Origin: DATNIC01 sp035604635
Lineage (GTDB): Bacteria; Vulcanimicrobiota; Vulcanimicrobiia; Vulcanimicrobiales; Vulcanimicrobiaceae
DNA length: 5,510 bases
Direction: 5' to 3'
Assembly (NCBI GenBank): GCA_035604635.1
Contig: DATNIC010000102.1
Coordinates: 1 to 5,510 of the forward strand
Shown here one piece after another: positions 1 through 5,172 of the stretch (its first letter is position 1; each line of letters opens with the position of its first letter). A program made the translations under genes and the position numbers. The notes beneath the pieces are model-generated. The model had not been told where the DNA came from and did no database searches. It was given only the letters and a program-made list of their open reading frames with translations.

Positions 1-1048
1 ACGGGACGTCGTGGTGATAGGGGTTCGCCGGCGAGATCATCGATTCTTGAAGGATCCCCAGGCCGTGACCGATCTTGTCGAGGATCGTCCGGCGGTCGGT
101 CGCCAGGCGCAGGGCTTGCCGCACCGCGGGATCCCGCATCGCCGGCCGCTGGACGTTGAAATCGAGGTGTCCGAAGAAGTAGCTCGGCTGACTCGCGATC
201 GTGACGCCGGAGATCGCGCGGATGCGCGGCACGAAATTGGCGCTTGCATTCGCCCACATGTCGATTTCGTGGGTTTGCAGCTGGGTCAGCACCGTATTGC
301 GGTCCGGGATGACTTTGAAGACCACGCGCTCGAGCTTCGGCTGCCCGCGAAAATAAAACGGATTACGGACCATTTCGACCGACTCGCCGCGCTTCCAGCT
401 CGCGTATTTGAACGGCCCGATCCCGACGGGGAGGGCGTTGTACGGGACGTCGTTGATGCTCGGATATTGCGCGAGCAGATGCTTGGGCAAGACGCACGGG
501 TTCGCGCCGGCGCTTCCGAAGAAGGCGTACTCGAAACCCGCAAGCGGCTGCTTCATGTGCAGGACGATCGTATACTTGTCCGGCTCGTCGACTTTTTGTA
601 TAAGGTCCCAGCCGTCTCGGCTGACTTCATTGTTGGCCGGATTGAGGACGACGCCGATCGAGAACGCGACGTCATCCGCGTCGAACGCTTCGCCGTCCGA
701 CCACTTCACGCCGCGCCGCACGTGGTAGGTGATCGTCTTGCCGTCTTTGGAGATGCCGCCGTTGGCCTGCGTCGGGATGACCGTGGCCAACTCCGGCGTC
801 GCGCGGTTGCGCGCATCCGTCTTGGTCAGCCACGCCATCGTCAGCGACGACATGTAAGCCAAGGTCAGCTGCTGTTCCAGATGTGGATTGAGGCTGCTGA
901 TGTCTTGTGCGGTGGCGTAGCGCAGGACGTGCGGGATCGTCCACGGATGACGCGTTCCTTGCGCGGTCGCGCTTGCCGCCCCGAGCGCGCACAGCATCGC
1001 GACGAGCGTGCCCGCCCGTGCGACGTTACCGCATCGTTTCCGGATCAA
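1..1048 (-). CDS. ABC transporter substrate-binding protein, family 5 (peptide/nickel type), partial (C-terminus off the left edge)
   Basis: This is the N-terminal 349 residues of a periplasmic solute-binding protein of the DppA/OppA/NikA type (SBP_bac_5), which would deliver oligopeptides or a similar solute to an ABC importer. The frame is open from the start to the left edge. Family hallmarks are DGKTITYHVRRGVKWSDGE (residues 102-120) followed by AFDADDVAFS, then GIGPFKYASW (209-218), VRNPFYFRGQPKLERVVFK (227-245), and VRQALRLATDRRTIL (309-323). Family members usually run about 500-600 residues, so over a third is missing. The start is uncertain. A TTG at 1048 gives a good Sec signal peptide (basic RKR at 3-5, hydrophobic 12-25, cleavage near ATA-Q30) and overlaps the upstream gene by 23 nt. 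The only nearby in-frame ATG (997-995) would leave a truncated signal peptide. Neither has a strong Shine-Dalgarno, so translation is probably coupled. Cys20 lacks a proper lipobox. The family is clear; the substrate cannot be told, and no permease or ATPase gene is visible. Confidence 0.9.
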   Translation of the reverse strand, partial: MIRKRCGNVARAGTLVAMLCALGAASATAQGTRHPWTIPHVLRYATAQDISSLNPHLEQQLTLAYMSSLTMAWLTKTDARNRATPELATVIPTQANGGISKDGKTITYHVRRGVKWSDGEAFDADDVAFSIGVVLNPANNEVSRDGWDLIQKVDEPDKYTIVLHMKQPLAGFEYAFFGSAGANPCVLPKHLLAQYPSINDVPYNALPVGIGPFKYASWKRGESVEMVRNPFYFRGQPKLERVVFKVIPDRNTVLTQLQTHEIDMWANASANFVPRIRAISGVTIASQPSYFFGHLDFNVQRPAMRDPAVRQALRLATDRRTILDKIGHGLGILQESMISPANPYHHDVP

Positions 1049-2150
1049 TTCCGCTGCGTCGGCAAAACTCGGCGTACGCAACGGGCGAGATCTCCGACGG
1101 TTTGATCTCGCTGCGTCCGCCCCAGAACACGTTGGTGTAGCTCACGTCGATCCCGGCATCGGCGAGATGCACGTCGATTGCGGCCTTGTGCGCGAGGACG
1201 ACGTCTTTTTCCGTCCCGTGTGCGACGCCCATGATGTTGACGTTATGAAACTCGGGCCCGCCTTCACGCCAGTAGGCGTGCGTCATGATGTGATGGCGTC
1301 CGACCTCGCGTCCGGCATCGAGCTCGCGTCCCGGCGGGACCGCCCAGTGAAAGAGCGCATTGTACCGCGTAACGCGCTGGTTGCCGGCGGTCGGCTTCAC
1401 GTGCTCGAGAAACGTCGAGAAGCGTCCGATGACGCCGCGCTCTTGCAAGCCGTGCGCGACGCGATAGAACGTCGCCAGATCGACTCCCCCCTCTGCGGCG
1501 CGCGCGCGCCAAACGTCGCGCGCGATCTCGTCGGATGCAAGCTCGCGCTTGAGCGCCGTGAGGACGCGCCATTCGAGATCGTCGAGAGCGACGACGTCCG
1601 GCGTGATGACGTCGGCCAACACTTCGGCGCGGCTCCCCGGCTCCATCCCCTTGCGGCGCACGTGGCCGACGCCGAGCGTGAACAGCTTCTTTGCCGGCAT
1701 CAAACGGAAATGTTCGGCGCCGACGCGCTGCGCGAGATAACCCGCGTGCTTCTCGAGCGAGAACCCTTGCGGCACTTTCAACGTCGTCCACAGCCGGTAG
1801 CGCGAGCCAGGCGTGGCGTTGTCGGTCGTTCGGATGACGACGTGCCCCGAGAACGGATCATCGTTGAACATGAACTCGAACGCCGCGTCCAGTTTCTCCG
1901 CCGGTACTTGCCACGCTGCGAGAGCACCCGCCGCTAGGTTCGTCGCCATCAACGTCTGCCTGACGCGACGGATCGTCCCCGCACGCAGCATCGCGCCGAT
2001 CCGGTCGAGGACCGTCTCGACCTCTACGCCCGAGCGCGCCGCGATCTCACCGAACGGATCTTCGAGGAACCCGGCGATCCGGTCTTCGGAGACGGCGAGG
2101 ATCGCCGCATTGACGGGATCGTCGATCCAGACCGGGACCGTGTTCCGCAT
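1026..2150 (-). CDS. Tandem Lrp/AsnC-like protein resembling a fused siroheme decarboxylase (AhbA/NirD + AhbB/NirL type)
   Basis: The 374-residue protein is made of two similar units, each a winged-helix-like domain followed by an AsnC-like alpha/beta domain. Unit 1 has helix-turn-helix at about 13-64 (FGEIAARSGVEVETVLDRIG, then GTIRRV) and the ferredoxin-like part at 65-165. Unit 2 has them at about 189-246 (ending ERGVIGRF) and 255-350. The layout and several motifs recall siroheme decarboxylase subunits, which remove two acetate carboxyls of siroheme on the way to heme or heme d1. SGHVVIR (101-107) sits where AhbA-type proteins have THNY.R. RLWTTLKVP (119-127) matches their NLWFTLT strand, and RLMPAKKLFTLGV (149-161) their LP..k.FK.gv element. 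THAYWR (290-295) and FHNVNIMGVAHG (301-312) match the AhbB-type THCYRR and YNLYAMVHG. NirDL-type fusions are known in heme d1 clusters. No other tetrapyrrole gene is nearby, so a diverged Lrp-type regulator remains possible. The start is the ATG 9 nt after the upstream stop, with no clear Shine-Dalgarno. Confidence 0.75.
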   Translation of the reverse strand: MRNTVPVWIDDPVNAAILAVSEDRIAGFLEDPFGEIAARSGVEVETVLDRIGAMLRAGTIRRVRQTLMATNLAAGALAAWQVPAEKLDAAFEFMFNDDPFSGHVVIRTTDNATPGSRYRLWTTLKVPQGFSLEKHAGYLAQRVGAEHFRLMPAKKLFTLGVGHVRRKGMEPGSRAEVLADVITPDVVALDDLEWRVLTALKRELASDEIARDVWRARAAEGGVDLATFYRVAHGLQERGVIGRFSTFLEHVKPTAGNQRVTRYNALFHWAVPPGRELDAGREVGRHHIMTHAYWREGGPEFHNVNIMGVAHGTEKDVVLAHKAAIDVHLADAGIDVSYTNVFWGGRSEIKPSEISPVAYAEFCRRSGIDPETMR

Positions 2151-2159
2151 CAGCGTCGA

Positions 2160-3743
2160 CTACGGTCCCGTGGTCGTGATCTCTCCGGTCGAGAAGAGAT
2201 ACGATTGCTCGGCTTGTCGGAGCGCGTAGGCCGCATTGACTTGGTCGACGAGCGCCGTCGTGTACGTGTTCTGCGCCGTAAACAAGTCGACGATCGACGC
2301 GACGCCGACCTTGTACTGAGCCTGCACCGCTTGAAGGGTCGTAACCGCGCTCGTGTATTCGGCTTGGACTTGGTCGAGTTTGGCCTTCGCCGTTATCAAT
2401 GCGATCAGCGCGGTCTTGACGTTGAGCCCGACCGTCAGTCGCGTCGAATCGAGGTTTGCCTGTGCGATTGCGACGTTTCCTTTCGCTGAGATTATCTTCC
2501 CCTCGGTAATGCCTTGATCCAAGTATGGGATCGGGACCGTCAACGTCAGTCCTAACGAGTTCGAGTTTCTGTACGTCCCGCCGAGCAAATCCGTCGAAGC
2601 GGTTCCGTACGACCCAGTTCCTTGCAGGTTGGGAGCGTACCCGAGCACAGCGGCCTTGAGGTTATACTTGGCGGCGTCGAGCTGTTTGACGGCCTGATCG
2701 TAATCAGGCCGCAGTAAAATAGCTCGCGCGACGGCTTGGTCGTACGAAGGGACCGGGATCGTTGAAATCGTGGCGGAGGACGAGTTCAGTTGCACGTCGT
2801 CCCTGGGTTGAACGCTAACGTTCGGGTCGAGCCCAAGAGTGTTCGCGAAATTCGCTAGCGCCGTCAATTCGTTGCCCTGCGCCTGCACGAGACCTGCGCG
2901 CGCTTGCGCCGCCTGGAATTGCAGCGGAGCGACCGCCGCAACCGCGGCGGTCCCAGCGTTCACCTGCGCTTGGACGAGCGCGACTTGCGTCTCGGCGTTT
3001 TTCAACGAGGCGACTGCCGCGGCTGTCGTCCGCTGCGCGGCGAGCCCAGCGTAGTACGCCTGACCGACGTTGTTGGCTACGGTCTGCGCCTGACGGCGAA
3101 ACGCGTCTATCGACGAGAGCTGCGTTGCCTTCGCGCCCTTCAACTGTGCCCACAGGTTTCCGCCGTCCCAGATCAGCTGCTTGAGGGTAAGGGACAGAGA
3201 GTTGCTCGTCAAAGCGGTGGTGCTGCCGGAGGCGGTGACCGTCCCAGCGCTCCCACCGGCGGCACCGCCCGTACTCGTGCCGACGCCGGCGCCGCCCGGT
3301 TGCCGGTTGCTTTTCGAGGATACGCCGGTCCCTACGATGCTCGGGAAAAACGCGAGCTCCGTCGAGACGAGAGGCGCGGTGTTCACGAGGACCGAACCGC
3401 GCGCCGACGCAAGGATGGGCGATTTTGCGAACCCGATTGCGACCGCCTGATTCAAATCGACGATCTGCGGGACTCCCGGCTCGCTGATCAACGCGGTCGC
3501 GCCCGGGGCCGGCGAGCCGTATGCAGGGTACGGCAGCGCGGTCGGCAGGTTGGCCGGGGGCAACGTCGGCGGGGCCGACGGAATGATGCTTGGCGGCGTC
3601 GGTTGACCAAAGAGCAAGCTTGGAGTCGGCAGCGGTGCCGGAGTCGGCGCTGCTACGGGCTGAGCGCTCGAAAATGAGGAAGCGGCGATCACGACCAACG
3701 CCGAGGCGGCGAGGCCGGCCGCGAGGTTGCGAAAAAGTTTCAT
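2160..3743 (-). CDS. TolC-family outer-membrane efflux channel with Pro-rich N-terminal linker
   Basis: This 527-residue protein is the outer-membrane duct of a tripartite exporter or type I secretion system. Residues 1-27 form a Sec signal peptide (K2, R5, hydrophobic 7-21, cleavage near SSA-Q28). A proline-rich stretch follows (about 29-92). Two OEP repeats then follow, at about 95-305 and 330-520. Each has the usual beta-hairpin signature before its long helix: LSLTLKQLIWDGG (183-195) and PNLQGTGSYG plus LGLTLTVPIPYLDQG (371-380, 397-411). The terminal YKVGVASIVDLFTAQNTY (477-494) is the typical second-repeat motif. Long Ala/Gln-rich helices (about 205-300, 410-515) are the periplasmic tunnel helices. 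A Gly/Ser/Thr/Ala-rich insert at about 146-180 lies between the two strands of the first hairpin, where the external loop should be. The ATG overlaps the adaptor stop as ATGA, implying coupled translation and joint function. The family is secure; the exported substrate is unknown. Confidence 0.95.
   Translation of the reverse strand: MKLFRNLAAGLAASALVVIAASSFSSAQPVAAPTPAPLPTPSLLFGQPTPPSIIPSAPPTLPPANLPTALPYPAYGSPAPGATALISEPGVPQIVDLNQAVAIGFAKSPILASARGSVLVNTAPLVSTELAFFPSIVGTGVSSKSNRQPGGAGVGTSTGGAAGGSAGTVTASGSTTALTSNSLSLTLKQLIWDGGNLWAQLKGAKATQLSSIDAFRRQAQTVANNVGQAYYAGLAAQRTTAAAVASLKNAETQVALVQAQVNAGTAAVAAVAPLQFQAAQARAGLVQAQGNELTALANFANTLGLDPNVSVQPRDDVQLNSSSATISTIPVPSYDQAVARAILLRPDYDQAVKQLDAAKYNLKAAVLGYAPNLQGTGSYGTASTDLLGGTYRNSNSLGLTLTVPIPYLDQGITEGKIISAKGNVAIAQANLDSTRLTVGLNVKTALIALITAKAKLDQVQAEYTSAVTTLQAVQAQYKVGVASIVDLFTAQNTYTTALVDQVNAAYALRQAEQSYLFSTGEITTTGP
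3740..3743 (-). other. ATGA stop/start overlap coupling adaptor and channel genes
   Basis: On the minus strand the channel ATG (3743-3741) and the adaptor TGA (3742-3740) share the tetranucleotide ATGA. This is a standard arrangement for translational coupling and indicates co-transcription of the two exporter parts. The upstream GC-rich sequence offers only a weak ribosome-binding site, consistent with reinitiation. Confidence 0.9.
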
Positions 3744-5092
3744 TGCGGATTGTTACCCGCCGGCCCACCCTTCTGCCCGCCCGGCTTCCCAGTCGGAGCC
3801 CGCCCGCCCGGTCCTTGGCCGGGAGGCCCCTGATTCGCTACGGCGACCAGGCTGCCGTTTTGCAACGCATCGGGCCGCGTCGTGATCACGACGGTCCCCG
3901 GCCCGACGTCCGGGCTGCGCACCTCCGCGAGCAGATCGGTCTGCAGGCCCAGCTCGACCGTAACAGCTTTCGCCTTGTTGCCGGGACCGACCGTAAAGAC
4001 GTTCGACCCCCGGTCGCCGACGAAGACAGCCGACCGAGGAACGACGATCGCATTGCGGTGGAGGTCCTGACGCACGGTCACGGAGACGAGTTGGCCTCCG
4101 CGCAAGCTATTATCGGGATTCGGCATCACGATCTGCGCCTGATACGACAGCGTCCCTTGCGTCGGCGTCGCGTTGACGGATCCCACCGAGGCATGGTAGG
4201 TGCGATCGGGATTCGTCGATGTGGTGAACGCCACACGCGTCCCAGCCCGAACGTACTTCAAGTCGTCATCCGGAATGTTCACGTTGACGTAAACGGGATT
4301 GACCTGTGAGATCCTCAGGATCGGCTGGTTCGGTCCTGCGAAGGCACCCGGATCCAGTAATCGCTGAGTGATCACGCCGTCGTAGGGCGCAAAGAGCGTC
4401 GTCTGCTGGATCTGCGTCCGATAGAGTTCAGCCTGCGCCCGCGCTTGATCGAGCGAAGCCTTCGTGTTCGCAATCGTTTGCTGATATGCCGGGATGTTGC
4501 TCAAAGCCGCGGTGTCTTGTTTGAGCTTGGCTTGTGCGCCCTCGAGCGACTGCGCGGCGCTGATGTAGTTCGTGCGCGATTGCTCCAACGCGGTCTGCGA
4601 GACGAAGCCCTGCGGAAACAGCTGCTGGTTTTGGTCGTACACGAGCTTGGCGTTGATCAGCTGCTGTTGGAACGCCTGAATGTTGGCCTTGTCTTGTGTG
4701 ACCGTCTGTTGATACTGCGTGGTGTTCGAATCGTTGAGGATCGTCGTCTTGTTCAGCGTTGCCGCGCCGCCCGCGACTTGCGCCTGGGCATTCGCCAGAT
4801 TCGCGCGCAGCGTCGAGTCGTCGAGCTTGGCGAGCTCCTGGCCGGCGCGGACGCGCTGGCCCAGGACGACGTCGACCCGCAGGACGTTCCCCGATTGCGG
4901 AAGCGCGAGGATCGACTCTTGCTTGGGCGCGATCTGTCCGTCGAGAGTCACGAATGTCGCGATATCCGAACGCTGCGCTTGCGCCACATTGACGGCCAAG
5001 GGCGGCGGTCCGGAACGTTGTTGAGCGTGGCCGCATCCGGCGGACACGATGAAGGTAGACGCTAAGAGAAGCGCGCGAGTCCTCGGTCCCAT
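3740..5092 (-). CDS. Efflux periplasmic adaptor (membrane-fusion protein, HlyD/AcrA-like), probable lipoprotein
   Basis: This 450-residue adaptor links an inner-membrane pump to a TolC channel. In order: a lipoprotein-like signal (R4-R6, hydrophobic 7-18, AGC with Cys20); the first half of the lipoyl domain with LPQSGNVLRVDVVLGQRVRA (64-83) and GQELAKLDD; a long coiled-coil hairpin (about 93-231) whose tip carries QGFVSQTALEQSR (161-173); the returning lipoyl half, LFAPYDGVITQRLLDPGAF (233-251); a beta-barrel (about 266-341); and a membrane-proximal domain opened by IVVPRSAV (349-356). A hydrophilic Gly/Pro-rich tail (421-450) ends the protein. The lipobox is imperfect (Ser at -3), so a cleaved or anchored N-terminus is also possible. 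The ATG at 5092 was chosen over an in-frame ATG at 5146 because GGGGAA lies just before it and the signal peptide begins there; the longer form would add 18 non-signal residues. It is the first gene of the leftward operon and overlaps the channel gene by 4 nt. RND, ABC (MacA-like) or MFS partners are all possible. Confidence 0.94.
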   Translation of the reverse strand: MGPRTRALLLASTFIVSAGCGHAQQRSGPPPLAVNVAQAQRSDIATFVTLDGQIAPKQESILALPQSGNVLRVDVVLGQRVRAGQELAKLDDSTLRANLANAQAQVAGGAATLNKTTILNDSNTTQYQQTVTQDKANIQAFQQQLINAKLVYDQNQQLFPQGFVSQTALEQSRTNYISAAQSLEGAQAKLKQDTAALSNIPAYQQTIANTKASLDQARAQAELYRTQIQQTTLFAPYDGVITQRLLDPGAFAGPNQPILRISQVNPVYVNVNIPDDDLKYVRAGTRVAFTTSTNPDRTYHASVGSVNATPTQGTLSYQAQIVMPNPDNSLRGGQLVSVTVRQDLHRNAIVVPRSAVFVGDRGSNVFTVGPGNKAKAVTVELGLQTDLLAEVRSPDVGPGTVVITTRPDALQNGSLVAVANQGPPGQGPGGRAPTGKPGGQKGGPAGNNPQ

Positions 5093-5095
5093 AGG

Positions 5096-5101
5096 TTCCC
5101 C
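5096..5101 (-). promoter_or_regulatory. Shine-Dalgarno deciding the adaptor start
   Basis: On the minus strand GGGGAA is followed by CCT and then ATG at 5092. Together with the signal peptide beginning at that ATG, it supports this start over the in-frame ATG 54 nt upstream, which has no comparable site. The spacing is slightly short. Confidence 0.55.
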
Positions 5102-5125
5102 AAATCGCTGTAATTTCGGCCGAGG

Positions 5126-5135
5126 TTGCGCGCAA
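5126..5135. promoter_or_regulatory. Candidate operator: 10-bp perfect palindrome TTGCGCGCAA
   Basis: TTGCGCGCAA reads identically on both strands and lies within about two bases of the midpoint of the divergent gap, where a dimeric regulator could control both directions. The symmetry does not extend outward. Ten-base GC-rich palindromes occur by chance in DNA of this composition, so this is a positional inference only. No dedicated regulator gene is adjacent, unless the tandem Lrp-like protein acts as one. Confidence 0.3.
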
Positions 5136-5165
5136 GAAGGCCACAACCCTGCGCGTAGAACAAGT

Positions 5166-5170
5166 GGAGG
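5166..5170 (+). promoter_or_regulatory. Shine-Dalgarno GGAGG of the thioesterase gene
   Basis: GGAGG is a strong match to the anti-Shine-Dalgarno but ends only 2 nt before the ATG at 5173, closer than the usual 5-9 nt. Initiation may therefore be inefficient. No better start is seen: the in-frame GTG at 5164 overlaps the motif itself. Confidence 0.5.
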
Positions 5171-5172
5171 CC

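Larger units (their letters stand above)
5093..5172. promoter_or_regulatory. Divergent intergenic region between the adaptor and thioesterase genes
   Basis: These 80 bases separate two start codons pointing away from each other, so promoters for both the leftward efflux operon and the rightward thioesterase are expected here, unless either is leaderless or starts inside its neighbour. No strong sigma-70 pair is visible. The best minus-strand candidate is TTGCGC (5135-5130), a 17-nt spacer and TACAGC (5112-5107), each only half matching consensus, so it is not called as a promoter. The region includes a central palindrome (listed separately). Confidence 0.5.

Noticed and set aside
977..1005. 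Cys20 of the binding protein as a lipobox cysteine
   Set aside because: The preceding residues (Ala-Met-Leu) do not fit the lipobox rule, and a conventional cleavage site (ATA-Q) follows shortly after.
11..1105. Long plus-strand open frame of 364 codons opposite the binding-protein gene
   Set aside because: The minus strand over the same bases encodes a clear family-5 solute-binding protein without stops. The plus-strand translation is Arg/Asp/Val-rich with no recognisable domain, as expected for an antisense shadow in GC-rich DNA.
1497..1510. Alternating CG palindrome GGCGCGCGCGCGCC, possible Z-DNA or protein-binding site
   Set aside because: It lies inside a coding region where Arg/Ala codons (WRARAA) explain it; nothing else points to function.
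1008..1937. Plus-strand open frame of 309 codons opposite the siroheme-decarboxylase-like gene
   Set aside because: It is opposite a protein with coherent domains and operon placement. Its translation is Arg-rich and shows no family motif.
2151..2159. Terminator or separate promoter between the TolC-like and decarboxylase-like genes
   Set aside because: The gap is only 9 nt with no stem-loop or T-run; read-through within one operon is the simpler reading.
2815..3768. Second minus-strand frame of 317 codons inside the TolC-like gene, plus the opposing plus-strand frame at 2904-3677
   Set aside because: Both are extremely Arg-rich with no motifs, while the overlapping frame is an intact TolC-family protein with a signal peptide.
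5093..5146. Upstream in-frame ATG (5146) as the adaptor start
   Set aside because: It would add 18 residues before a complete signal peptide and lacks a ribosome-binding site, whereas the ATG at 5092 has GGGGAA just upstream.
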